Assembly (NCBI GenBank): GCA_024231955.1 | Contig: JAAEPZ010000012.1 | Location: 62,001-126,000, forward strand | From: a bacterium | GTDB taxonomy: Bacteria; Krumholzibacteriota; Krumholzibacteriia; JACNKJ01 | Reading direction: 5' to 3' | Length of the DNA: 64,000 nucleotides | Shown here: positions 9,643 through 18,420 of the stretch, in pieces | Position numbering within the stretch: position 1 is the stretch's first letter | Layout: each line of letters opens with the position of its first letter | The notes under the pieces: generated by a model | What the model was told of the DNA's origin: nothing | Seen by the model: the letters and a program-made list of their open reading frames with translations, nothing else | Databases searched by the model: none | Translations under genes and position numbers: made by a program

Positions 9643-10875
9643 TCAACTCCGTCGCAACAGTTCCAGTGCCGCCGGGAAGGGCTCCAGCGCCCGCTCGAAG
9701 ATCCCGAGGCTGAAGGCGATGGCCAGCCCGTAGTTGGTGATGGGTACGCCGGCGGCGCGACAGCGTTGAATGCGTGTGAGCATGGCGCGACGATTGAACG
9801 TGCAGCCGCCGCAATGGATGACCAGCGAGTAGGGCGAGAGATCATCCGGATAGTCATGCCCCTGAACGGTATCGAATTCCAGCTTGCCGCCGACGTATTG
9901 CGTCAACCAGCGGGGAATCTTCACCCGGCCTATATCCTCACCGATCGGGTGATGGCTGCATGCCTCGGCGACCAGGATCCTGTCCCCTGCGCGCAGACGC
10001 TCGATCGCCAGCGCCCCCTCCACCTGAGCGGACAGATCGCCCCGGAACCTGGAGAACAGGATCGAGAAACTGGTGAGCGGAACTGCACGCGGCGTATCGG
10101 CGGCGACCTTCAGGAATGCCTGGGAATCGGTCACCACCAGTTTCGGAGGCCGCTTCAGACTATCGAGCACCTCCCGCAACTCCCTCTCCTTGGTGACCAG
10201 ACAGCTGGCGTCACCATCGAGCAGGTCGCGAATGGACTGCACCTGGGGCATGATCAGCCGCCCCTTGGGCGCCTCCTTGTCGATGGGAACCACCAGCACG
10301 GCCAACTCTCCGGGGCCGACGAGATCACTGACCAGAACCGGATTATCGATGAAATCCGCAGGAGCTGCAGTCAGGAGCGCGGCACGCAGGGCGGTTATCC
10401 CCTCTCCAAGCGAGGCCACCGTATCGACCACCTGCACCTTCTCGCCAAGCAGCCTTCCCCTCACTTCTGCTGCGGGCTGCCTCAGATCGCACTTGTTGAA
10501 CACGGCGACAACCGGCACGTCATCCGCCTGGAAGCGGCGCAACAGATCATCCTCGAAATCGCCCCAGCCATCTGCAGCCGCGATGATCACGGCCATATCG
10601 CAACGATCGAATACGCGAAGGGTTTTGTCGGTGCGCAGTTCCCCTAGAGCGCCGAGGTCATCCAACCCGGCTGTGTCGATGAACAGCACCGGTCCCAGCG
10701 GCAGCAACTCCATCGGTTTCTCGACGGGGTCCGTGGTCGTGCCGGCTACATCGGAGACGATGGCCGCATCCTGACGGGTCAAGGCATTGAGCAGGCTGGA
10801 CTTGCCCACATTGCGACGGCCGAAGAGACCTATGTGCAGACGAAACCCCTTGCTCGTACGACGTTGTCGGCTCAT
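9643..10875 (-). CDS. hydF: [FeFe]-hydrogenase maturation GTPase HydF
   Basis: 410 residues. The N-terminal GTPase domain has a P-loop GRRNVGKSS (19-27), DTAGLDD (G3) and NKCD (G4). The C-terminal cluster-binding part shows the CSHH motif and HCGGC, the Cys/His set characteristic of HydF. HydF is the scaffold that carries the [2Fe] subcluster built by HydE and HydG and delivers it to HydA. It is the last gene of the rex-hyd operon, overlapping aspA by 4 bases. Confidence 0.96.
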   Translation of the reverse strand: MSRQRRTSKGFRLHIGLFGRRNVGKSSLLNALTRQDAAIVSDVAGTTTDPVEKPMELLPLGPVLFIDTAGLDDLGALGELRTDKTLRVFDRCDMAVIIAAADGWGDFEDDLLRRFQADDVPVVAVFNKCDLRQPAAEVRGRLLGEKVQVVDTVASLGEGITALRAALLTAAPADFIDNPVLVSDLVGPGELAVLVVPIDKEAPKGRLIMPQVQSIRDLLDGDASCLVTKERELREVLDSLKRPPKLVVTDSQAFLKVAADTPRAVPLTSFSILFSRFRGDLSAQVEGALAIERLRAGDRILVAEACSHHPIGEDIGRVKIPRWLTQYVGGKLEFDTVQGHDYPDDLSPYSLVIHCGGCTFNRRAMLTRIQRCRAAGVPITNYGLAIAFSLGIFERALEPFPAALELLRRS

Positions 10876-12308
10876 CGTTCACTCTCCAGGTCCTCATCTC
10901 CGAGGTTCCGTTCGGGTGATCCCAAGCGACATACGGCCTCGGGACTCACCAACTCGGCGAATTGCAGCTCCGTAAGCAACCCCTCCTCCACCACGACCTG
11001 TTTCACGGTTTCACTCCGTTCAGCGGCGGTTCTGGCAACCCTCGCCGCCGTTTCGTAACCCAGTTGCGGCACCAGTGCCGTCGCCACCGCAGTCGAGTTC
11101 TCGACCTGACTCCGGCAACGCTTCTCGTCCGCCACCAGACCGCTCACGCAATGCCGCTGAAGAATATCGGTAGAGTTGGCGAGCAGATCGATATTGGTCA
11201 ACAGACAATCGGCGACCAGGGGGAGGAAGGGGTTCAATTCCAGGCTGCCTGCGGCACAGGCCTGGGCAATGACCGCATCATTCCCCATCACCTGCATCGA
11301 CGCCTGGCTCACGGCTTCGGGGATGACCGGGTTGACCTTGCCCGGCATTATCGAAGATCCCGCCTGCCGCGCCGGGAGGATCAGTTCCCCCAGACCGGCA
11401 GCGGGGCCGGAGGAGAGCAGGCGCAGATCGCCGCTGATCTTGAGTAACGTCGTGGCGCACGCCTTGAGGAGGCCTGAACATTCGACGAGAACATCGGCGT
11501 TTTGAGTCGCGTCGACCAGGTTCTCGCTGCGCGCGAGGGCAATGCCGGCAACCTGACCCAACTCCTCGACGACCTCGAAGATATAGCGTCGCGGAGCGGC
11601 CAGTCCCGTGCCGATCGCCGTGCCGCCCAGGTTGACCACACGCAAACGCTCGCCGACCTTGTAGAGTCGCCAACGGTCCCTCCCCACGGCTTCGGCATAG
11701 GCGGACATCTCCCGCCCAAGCGTGGTCAGCACCGCATCCTGGAGTTGCGTCCGTCCCACCTTGACGATGTGGGCAAACTCGCGCTCCCTCTCCTGAAAGC
11801 CCTCCTGCAGGGTGACCAGGTTGCTCTCCAGCCCGCGCAGCAGAGTGATTGCCGCCACGCGCAACGCCGTCGGATAGGTATCGTTGGTGGATTGACAGCG
11901 GTTGACGTCATCAAGCGGCGAAACACGTTCATAGTCTCCGGGCGTCCCCCCCAGAATCTGAAGCGCTCTGTTGGCGATGACCTCGTTGACGTTCATGTTC
12001 AGACTAGTACCCGCACCACCCTGCAGCGCATCCACGCGGATATGCGGCAGCAGTTCTCCCAGCGCCAGTTCACGACTGGCTTGCCGCATCGCTTCAACTT
12101 TGGCGGTATCGTCCCGCCAGTGATCCAGACGGGCCAGAGTGGTGATGGCTGCGAGTTTGACCTGCCCGAACGCCGCAGCCAGCGCCGGATGCACGTGGCG
12201 TCCGCTCAGGGGGAAATTCGCTACAGCCCGCTCGGTGTGGATACCGGAGAGAGCATCGGTGTCGAGGGTCAGCTCACCCAGTTGATCCCGTTCGCTCCGC
12301 TTTGCCAT
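10872..12308 (-). CDS. aspA: Aspartate ammonia-lyase
   Basis: 478 residues, full length for the fumarase/aspartase superfamily. It shows the signature GSSIMPGKVNP, the substrate-binding STNDTYPTA and a TQLQDAV-type segment. It releases fumarate and ammonia from aspartate. It sits between hydG and hydF, overlapping hydF by 4 bases. As I recall, aspA occurs next to hydEFG in other genomes, and the bridgehead nitrogen of the H-cluster needs an ammonium source, so a supporting role in maturation is a reasonable inference. Ordinary aspartate catabolism remains possible. Confidence 0.92.
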   Translation of the reverse strand: MAKRSERDQLGELTLDTDALSGIHTERAVANFPLSGRHVHPALAAAFGQVKLAAITTLARLDHWRDDTAKVEAMRQASRELALGELLPHIRVDALQGGAGTSLNMNVNEVIANRALQILGGTPGDYERVSPLDDVNRCQSTNDTYPTALRVAAITLLRGLESNLVTLQEGFQEREREFAHIVKVGRTQLQDAVLTTLGREMSAYAEAVGRDRWRLYKVGERLRVVNLGGTAIGTGLAAPRRYIFEVVEELGQVAGIALARSENLVDATQNADVLVECSGLLKACATTLLKISGDLRLLSSGPAAGLGELILPARQAGSSIMPGKVNPVIPEAVSQASMQVMGNDAVIAQACAAGSLELNPFLPLVADCLLTNIDLLANSTDILQRHCVSGLVADEKRCRSQVENSTAVATALVPQLGYETAARVARTAAERSETVKQVVVEEGLLTELQFAELVSPEAVCRLGSPERNLGDEDLESER

Positions 12309-12316
12309 GCTCCTCC

Positions 12317-13714
12317 TTAACAGAACACATCACGCTGCCCGTCCCGCACCTTGCGGATCATCTCCTCGGCGCGAGCGCGAACACTCCCCTCCATCTTCGC
12401 CAGCACACTGTTGATGCATACCTCGCCCGCCTGTTTCGTCCCCTCCGACCCGTAGTCACAGAGATACTCGGTGAAGGTGCTCAGGGCATTCGGATCGCAA
12501 TGATGCCTGATCGCGCCCGGCTTGGCCAGATCCATGAAATCGGCCCCGGTGCGGCCCAGGCGATAACAGCCGGTGCAGAAGGAGGGGATATAACCCAGTT
12601 CGGCGACATCCCGAATCACCTCGTCCAGGGAGCGGTGATCACCCAGACTGAACTGGGTGCCCTCATCTTCCGCCTCACCTTTGGCGTAGCCGCCGGGGTT
12701 GGTCCGGCTGCCGGCCGAGATCTGCGACACGCCGAGCGCGAAGGTTTCACGACGGATCTCCGCCGTTTCGCGCGTTGACATGATGATGCCCGTGTAGGGG
12801 ACGGTCAGGCGCAGTACGGCGACGATTTTCCTGAAATCGAGATCGGATACCGGCTGAGGCGGATGACTCGCCAGATCGGCGCCCTCTGCCGGTTCGAGGC
12901 GCGGGACGCTGATCGTATGCGGTCCGATGCCATGGTGATTTTCGAGATGCCGGATGTGCTGCAGCATCGCCAGGAGTTCGTAGCGCCAGTCGGCCAGTCC
13001 GAACAGAACACCGATACCGACGTCGTCGATCCCGGCTGCGAAGGCGCGGTCGATGGCGCTGATCCGCCAGTCGTAGTCCGTCTTCTTGCCGCGCAGATGC
13101 ACCCGCACATAGGTATCGCGGTGATAGGTCTCCTGGAAAATCTGATAGGTGCCTATACGATGGTCACCCAGTTGGCGGAATTCATCGACACTGAGCGGCG
13201 CCACGTTGACATTGATCCGCCGGATCTCGCCCGCACCTACCTTGGCGGCATATACCGAATCGATAGCCTTGAGCACATAGTCGAAGCCCTCGCGCGGGTA
13301 TGACTCACCGGCCACCAGAAGCACTCTTTTGTGCCCCTGCTCGATCAGCATCTCCGCTTCATGCCTGATCTCATCCTGGTCCAGAGCGCGTCGCTTGATG
13401 CTCCTGTTGGTTGCCCGGAATGAGCAGTAGGCGCAATCATTGGCGCAGAGATTGGAGACATAGAGCGGGGAGAAGATAACCAGCCTTTGGCCGTAGATGG
13501 CCTCCTTGACCTCCCGCGCCGTTGTAAAGAGTTCACTCAGCAGTTCCGGATCGCTGATGCCGCAAAGTACTGCCGCCTGCCGTGACGACAACCCTTTCAT
13601 CTCTCGGGCGGCGGCAAGCACCTCGCGCACCTCCCCGTCATCAACCTTGTCCGTATTCTCGATCATCGACCAGATTCTGTCGCCGTCGATGGGAACCGTC
13701 GTGGGAATCATCAT
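12317..13714 (-). CDS. hydG: [FeFe]-hydrogenase maturase HydG (radical SAM tyrosine lyase)
   Basis: 465 residues. The radical-SAM cluster ligands are C90, C94 and C97 (CANDCAYC). The C-terminal second-cluster motif begins FCTGCYRLGRTG, with a third Cys 22 residues further (HHCDP). HydG cleaves tyrosine to give CO and cyanide on an Fe-Cys synthon for the H-cluster. The overlap with hydE (4 bases) and 8-base spacing to aspA mark co-transcription. Confidence 0.97.
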   Translation of the reverse strand: MMIPTTVPIDGDRIWSMIENTDKVDDGEVREVLAAAREMKGLSSRQAAVLCGISDPELLSELFTTAREVKEAIYGQRLVIFSPLYVSNLCANDCAYCSFRATNRSIKRRALDQDEIRHEAEMLIEQGHKRVLLVAGESYPREGFDYVLKAIDSVYAAKVGAGEIRRINVNVAPLSVDEFRQLGDHRIGTYQIFQETYHRDTYVRVHLRGKKTDYDWRISAIDRAFAAGIDDVGIGVLFGLADWRYELLAMLQHIRHLENHHGIGPHTISVPRLEPAEGADLASHPPQPVSDLDFRKIVAVLRLTVPYTGIIMSTRETAEIRRETFALGVSQISAGSRTNPGGYAKGEAEDEGTQFSLGDHRSLDEVIRDVAELGYIPSFCTGCYRLGRTGADFMDLAKPGAIRHHCDPNALSTFTEYLCDYGSEGTKQAGEVCINSVLAKMEGSVRARAEEMIRKVRDGQRDVFC

Positions 13715-14784
13715 CGCGTGCCTCCTTCTTCATGGGATCGCGATCTGGCCAACCAGGCCGGGGAGTCGCCACGGCCGACAGAGGCCGGGCGGCCAATCTC
13801 AATCAACCGCTTCTGCAGCGCCACCACCTCTTCACCGCATTCACCGGCAGGGGTGGCCTTGCCGGGGTAGATCTCGTAGAGGGATCTGTAGCGTGCAGGC
13901 GTGAGATTGGGCATGATGACATTGGCGCCACAGCTCAAGGCACTCTCGCGCCCCTGAACGGGGTCGAGCGTGGCCAGGGCCGTGGTGCTGGGAATATTCG
14001 CCTGGGGACATACCAAACGGGCGAGCGCGACCACGTTGCAGGTGATTCCGGATGTATTCGGGACCTGCCCCGTCGGCGAGTCCCCAGGCATCTCTTGTCC
14101 GAGTGGCGTGTCCGGATGGGGCAGGAAGGGCCCGATGCCGATCATGTCCGGGTCCAGATCGCCAAGAACCATGATGTCGTCGACCAGATCCTCGCGGGTC
14201 TGACCGGGCAGACCGACCAGCATGCCTGTGCCGATCTCGTACCCCAGTCGACGCATCCGGCGCAACTGCTCCAGTCGATCCCGGGAGCGGCCGGGATGAT
14301 CGGGGTGCACACGCGCATACAACTCTTCGTTACTCGTCTCGAAGCGAAGCAGATAGCGGTCGGCGCCGGCGGCGCGCCACAGCCGCAGCTCATCGTCGCT
14401 TCTCTCGCCGAGACTCAGCGACACCGCCAGGTCCATGGCCTTGATGGACCGGATCAGATGGGCTACCTGCTCCGCATCAAGCCCCGGATCCTCGCCGGAC
14501 TGCAGGACCACAGTACCGAGTCCGAGTTCCCGCGCCCGAGTAGCGCACGCCATGACCTCGGCAGCGCTCATCCGGTAGCGGGTGATATTCGGATTGCCGG
14601 CCCGGATGCCGCAGTATCCGCACTTGCGGATACAATGGTTGGAGAGTTCGACAAGCCCACGCAAATGGATCTCATCGCCCACCTCCGCCTGACGAACGTC
14701 ATCAGCTCTGGCTCGGAGGGCGGCCACATCTGCGGGCTTCTCATCACTGAGCCAGGTGAGGATTTCCATGCGTGACGGGGTCAT
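13711..14784 (-). CDS. hydE: [FeFe]-hydrogenase maturase HydE (radical SAM)
   Basis: 357 residues. The radical-SAM motif has C51, C55 and C58 (CIRKCGYCG), followed by family-typical VLQSGEDP, SLGERSDDE, LRFETS and GTGMLVGLPGQT. HydE processes the HydG product toward the dinuclear iron intermediate. The gene ends inside the start of hydG and begins 18 bases after the receiver-kinase gene. Confidence 0.96.
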   Translation of the reverse strand: MTPSRMEILTWLSDEKPADVAALRARADDVRQAEVGDEIHLRGLVELSNHCIRKCGYCGIRAGNPNITRYRMSAAEVMACATRARELGLGTVVLQSGEDPGLDAEQVAHLIRSIKAMDLAVSLSLGERSDDELRLWRAAGADRYLLRFETSNEELYARVHPDHPGRSRDRLEQLRRMRRLGYEIGTGMLVGLPGQTREDLVDDIMVLGDLDPDMIGIGPFLPHPDTPLGQEMPGDSPTGQVPNTSGITCNVVALARLVCPQANIPSTTALATLDPVQGRESALSCGANVIMPNLTPARYRSLYEIYPGKATPAGECGEEVVALQKRLIEIGRPASVGRGDSPAWLARSRSHEEGGTR

Positions 14785-14802
14785 GCGCCCCTCCTGCCGA
14801 TT

Positions 14803-15963
14803 CTACACTTCATTGTCGCCGGTATTGCGATTGGCGTGGTAGGGCAGCTTCACCGAGAAAGTGCTCCCCTCCCCCTCGGTGCTGATTACACTCACCTTGC
14901 CCTCATTGACGCCGGTCAGACGCTTCATTATGGAGAGACCCAGGCCGCTGCCCAGAATCTTGCGCGTCTTGGAGTTCTTGATGCGGACGAATTCGCCGAA
15001 CAACCGCTTCTGGTCCTGTTCGCTCATGCCGATGCCCGTATCGGCGACGGCAATATCGATGATGTCATTGCTCAAACCGATCGTCACCCGCACGCTGCCG
15101 CCATCGCGATTGTACTTCACTGCGTTGGAGATCAGGTTGTTGAGGATGATCTCCATCTCGCTGCGATCGGTGTAGTAGAGGATATCGTCGCCGGCCTCCA
15201 GTGCGATGTTTATCCGGCGCTTGTCGGCATCCGGCTGCATCGTTTCGATCGACAGCAGCGCCAGCTCCCGGAGATCCACCTCGACGAGTTCGCGCGTCTT
15301 CTGCCCCGACTCGATGCGGGTCAGATCAAGCAGGTCATAGATCAGCTTGCGCATCCCCTCCACGCGGAGGAGGCTGCGGTCTATCATCTGCTGCACGGTC
15401 TCCGGATCGGCGGCGGCGGTGCCGTCGCTGAGCAGCTGCAGATAGCCCTCCACAGCGCCCAACGGCGCCTTCAGTTCGTGAGCGAGAACAGAGAGGAACT
15501 GGAAACGCAGCTGTCTCTTCTCCTGCGCCAGGCGGCGCGCTTCCCGTCCCAGGACGAGATGTCGCGTCGCCTTCTCGATCGCCGTCCGCAGTTCCCCGGG
15601 CGTGAAGGGTTTGGCCAGGAAGTCGAACGCCCCCTGCTTAGTCGCCTTCACCGCCATGTCCAGAGAGGCATACGCCGTGATCATGATCGCCAGGGCGTCT
15701 ACTTTCTGCTCGTTGAGGCGCGCAAGCAACTCCATGCCGGTGATGCCGGGCATCTGATGATCGAGCAGAATGATGTCGGGCGTATCTTCGCTGATGATGC
15801 TCCAGGCCGCGTCGCCGTCCTCCGCTTCGATCACCTCGACGTGAAACTCCCCGGTGAAATGCTCGACGTCGATCACGACATCGCGCAAGGAGCGGCTCAC
15901 GCCCAGGCGCATACCCTTCTCGTCATCCGCGACGAGAACTCGTATCACCCGAGGGCTACTCAT
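14803..15963 (-). CDS. Receiver-histidine kinase hybrid (REC-HisKA-HATPase)
   Basis: 386 residues from ATG at 15963, which overlaps the preceding stop by 8 bases; upstream in-frame codons lie within the previous gene. An N-terminal receiver (phospho-acceptor D68 in LLDHQMPG, KPF at 118-120) is followed by a linker helix, an H-box with H162 (LAHELKAPLG) and an ATPase domain (NLISNAVKYN, DTGIGM, GSGLGLSI). There is no membrane segment. The order fits a soluble second-tier kinase activated through its receiver, plausibly by the hydrogenase-like sensor two genes upstream. No DNA-binding domain is present. Confidence 0.9.
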   Translation of the reverse strand: MSSPRVIRVLVADDEKGMRLGVSRSLRDVVIDVEHFTGEFHVEVIEAEDGDAAWSIISEDTPDIILLDHQMPGITGMELLARLNEQKVDALAIMITAYASLDMAVKATKQGAFDFLAKPFTPGELRTAIEKATRHLVLGREARRLAQEKRQLRFQFLSVLAHELKAPLGAVEGYLQLLSDGTAAADPETVQQMIDRSLLRVEGMRKLIYDLLDLTRIESGQKTRELVEVDLRELALLSIETMQPDADKRRINIALEAGDDILYYTDRSEMEIILNNLISNAVKYNRDGGSVRVTIGLSNDIIDIAVADTGIGMSEQDQKRLFGEFVRIKNSKTRKILGSGLGLSIMKRLTGVNEGKVSVISTEGEGSTFSVKLPYHANRNTGDNEV

Positions 15964-16357
15964 TTCCACCCAACAGACGCTCGATTTCACCCTGCAGCTG
16001 TTCGAAACGAACCGGCTTGGCCAACAGCGCATCGGCCTTGATCCAGGACTGGCCGGCACTCGCATCGAACATCAAGCCAGTCTCACTTGTGACCCCGGTC
16101 ACCATGATGACGGGGATCTTCTTGTCCAGCTTCTTGATGTGATGAGCCAGTGTGAAGCCGCTGTCCACCTCGTCCATCATCAGATCGATGATGGCCAGGT
16201 CCGGACGTGTCTCTTCGAGAACCGCTTTCGCATCAATCTCACATTCGGCGGTGAGCACTGTGAAGCCGTTCTGCTTGAGCCTGATTTTCATCTGCTCCAG
16301 GAAATCGATATCGTCATCGACCAACAGAACGGTTCGTTTGGATTCAGTCGCGCTCAT
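15956..16357 (-). CDS. Stand-alone response regulator receiver
   Basis: 133 residues, receiver only: VDDDIDF near residue 13, phospho-acceptor D58 (IIDLMMDEVDSG), MVTGVT, and LAKPV. It overlaps the sensor fusion gene by 14 bases at its start and the receiver-kinase by 8 bases at its end, so it is very likely the partner of one or both. The phosphorylation loop is nearly the same as in the receiver at the end of the hox operon. No output domain is present; it may relay phosphoryl groups or bind another protein. Confidence 0.88.
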   Translation of the reverse strand: MSATESKRTVLLVDDDIDFLEQMKIRLKQNGFTVLTAECEIDAKAVLEETRPDLAIIDLMMDEVDSGFTLAHHIKKLDKKIPVIMVTGVTSETGLMFDASAGQSWIKADALLAKPVRFEQLQGEIERLLGGNE

Positions 16358-18413
16358 TTTCGGCTCCTAGGTTCAGAGATTCATCGGCACCCTCGGTCAT
16401 GAGCGGCGCCTGATCCTCCTGCCCCTTGAGGGGCAGTCGTACTATAAAAGTGGTGCCGGTCGGACCGGTCTCGGGATCGGCATTGGATTCCACCTGAATC
16501 GTACCGCAGTGCATCTTGACGATGCCGTAACTGACGGCCAGGCCCAGTCCGGTCCCCTTGCCCATCTGCTTGGTGGTGAAGAACGGCTCGAAAATATTCT
16601 TGATATTCTCGGGCGGGATACCGATGCCGGTATCGCGCACGGAGATCATTACCTCAACTCCGCTGCGCTGCGAATTTATCTCCAGCGCTCCACCTTCGGG
16701 CATGGCGCCAATGGCGTTGCTGATCAGATTCGTGATCACCTGGCACATTTGATCCCCGTCGAGGTCAACCCGCAGATCGGGATCAGCACACTCAAGAGTC
16801 ACTTTGACATTCTCGGGCACCAGACAGCCCTTGAGACTGCGGTCGAGGAAATCGCTGATCCTGGTCGCGACCAGAGCCACCTTGTTCTGGCGCGCGAAAT
16901 TCAACAGGCCCGCCACGATGGTCTTGCAGCGATCCGCCTGTTCGGCGATCAGATTCAGCTCCTCGGACATGGCCGATCCTTTCCCGGCCTCGTCGAGAAG
17001 CAGATGCGAGTAGAGCAGCACCACACCCAGCGGATTGTTCACCTCGTGGGCGATCCCCGCCGCCAGTTGCCCCATGCTGGCCAGGCGCTCGGAGTGCATC
17101 AGCTGCTCCTGGGCATTGGCCAGCTGCTCGTGTGAAAGATTGAGTTCCTTCACCGTCGAACGCATCTCCTCGATCAGGTAGGGCAGACACATTTCACTCT
17201 CGGCCAACCCCTTGAAGATGGCCACCGCATGCGCATGGCAGGTGTCATAGCCGCAGGCCCGGCAGTTGAGCTCATCCCCGGGCAGCTCCTTGCCCATGCG
17301 GCGGAGGATCTCCATGATCTCCTGCTGATCGGGCTCGCGGAGCCGTTGATCCTGCTCGGCAAAACCGCGCGCCAGATCAAGCGACTCCATATCCTTCATG
17401 CTCTCGACCCAGGCCTTCTCGTCGAACCGGTTCAGCTTCTCCTGAACGTAGCGGCTCACCCAGGCACGTCGACGGAACAGCGGCGCGGTGGTCTCCATAC
17501 CGGCACCGACTATGCAGCCGTTGCAGCACAGCACCTCAAGCAACTGCGCCTTGAGGTCCCCCGTCTCGAACTCACTGATCGCATCGGGGAAATCCATCTT
17601 GCCCCCGGCCGTAACCACCTCGCCGGTGATCAGATCCTCGTCGATACCGGCGGCCTGCAGCAGACCGCGAGCGATGGGAAATACCGCCCCCAGCTTTGCA
17701 TGGGGTGGATCGAATTCGGACGGGGTCACCTTTTCTGGGGCCAACGCCCTCCGCTCGAATAACTCCCGCAACTCACGGAACGTAAGTACCTCGTCGACCC
17801 GTCCGTCACCCTCAACACTTGCGGCCTCACCCTTCTTGGCGATGCAGGGCCCGATGAAGACCACCTTCAGATCCGCGCCATGCAGCTCACGCAGCGCCTT
17901 GGCGCTGGCGATCATCGGCGAGACCACCGGCTGCAGGAAGGGGACGAGTTTCGGGTGATAACGCTCCACGTAGCCCACGATCGCCGGGCAGGAGGTCGAG
18001 ATGTAATGTCTGTCCGGCTCCCCCTGCAGCATCTCACGCGTGCTGCGCGAAACCAGATCGGCACCGAATCCCACCTCATGCACGATGGCGAACCCCAGGG
18101 CACGCAGCATCCCCACCAGGCAGCCATACTCCATCTCCGAAAACTCCGCCGGAAAACTGGGAGCGAGACAGGCGGCCACTTGGCCGGATTCAGCCAACAG
18201 CGCCTCCACCGGATTCAGGGAACTGCTGACGAGTTTCGCCTTCTGGCTGCAGACCTTCACGCAGTTGCCGCAGCCGATGCAGCGACTGGTCACGACCTCG
18301 GCCTGGCCATCGGCGATTCTGATCGCTTTGGCCGGACACTCGCGCACGCAGGTGTAACACGTCCTGCAGCGCTCCTTGATTGTGACGACCAATGCCTTCT
18401 GCTGTAGATTCAT
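16344..18413 (-). CDS. Sensory [FeFe]-hydrogenase/histidine kinase fusion
   Basis: 689 residues. Domains in order: two [4Fe-4S] ferredoxin motifs (C16, C19, C22, C26; C45, C48, C51, C55); a HydA-like domain (~65-330) with candidate H-cluster ligands C142 (TSCPA), C190 (GPCIAKKGE), C296 and C300 (CCNGC); an Fe-S domain with C384, C387, C392 and C409 (CRACGYDTC); then HisKA with H456 ([10 protein letters not shown]) and HATPase ([25 protein letters not shown]). The proton-relay Cys before the L1 ligand is Ser141, as expected of a slow sensory enzyme rather than a catalyst. I infer a soluble H2 or redox sensor that phosphorylates the adjacent receiver. It sits immediately downstream of hydA. Confidence 0.9.
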   Translation of the reverse strand: MNLQQKALVVTIKERCRTCYTCVRECPAKAIRIADGQAEVVTSRCIGCGNCVKVCSQKAKLVSSSLNPVEALLAESGQVAACLAPSFPAEFSEMEYGCLVGMLRALGFAIVHEVGFGADLVSRSTREMLQGEPDRHYISTSCPAIVGYVERYHPKLVPFLQPVVSPMIASAKALRELHGADLKVVFIGPCIAKKGEAASVEGDGRVDEVLTFRELRELFERRALAPEKVTPSEFDPPHAKLGAVFPIARGLLQAAGIDEDLITGEVVTAGGKMDFPDAISEFETGDLKAQLLEVLCCNGCIVGAGMETTAPLFRRRAWVSRYVQEKLNRFDEKAWVESMKDMESLDLARGFAEQDQRLREPDQQEIMEILRRMGKELPGDELNCRACGYDTCHAHAVAIFKGLAESEMCLPYLIEEMRSTVKELNLSHEQLANAQEQLMHSERLASMGQLAAGIAHEVNNPLGVVLLYSHLLLDEAGKGSAMSEELNLIAEQADRCKTIVAGLLNFARQNKVALVATRISDFLDRSLKGCLVPENVKVTLECADPDLRVDLDGDQMCQVITNLISNAIGAMPEGGALEINSQRSGVEVMISVRDTGIGIPPENIKNIFEPFFTTKQMGKGTGLGLAVSYGIVKMHCGTIQVESNADPETGPTGTTFIVRLPLKGQEDQAPLMTEGADESLNLGAENERD

Positions 18414-18420
18414 TCGCAGC

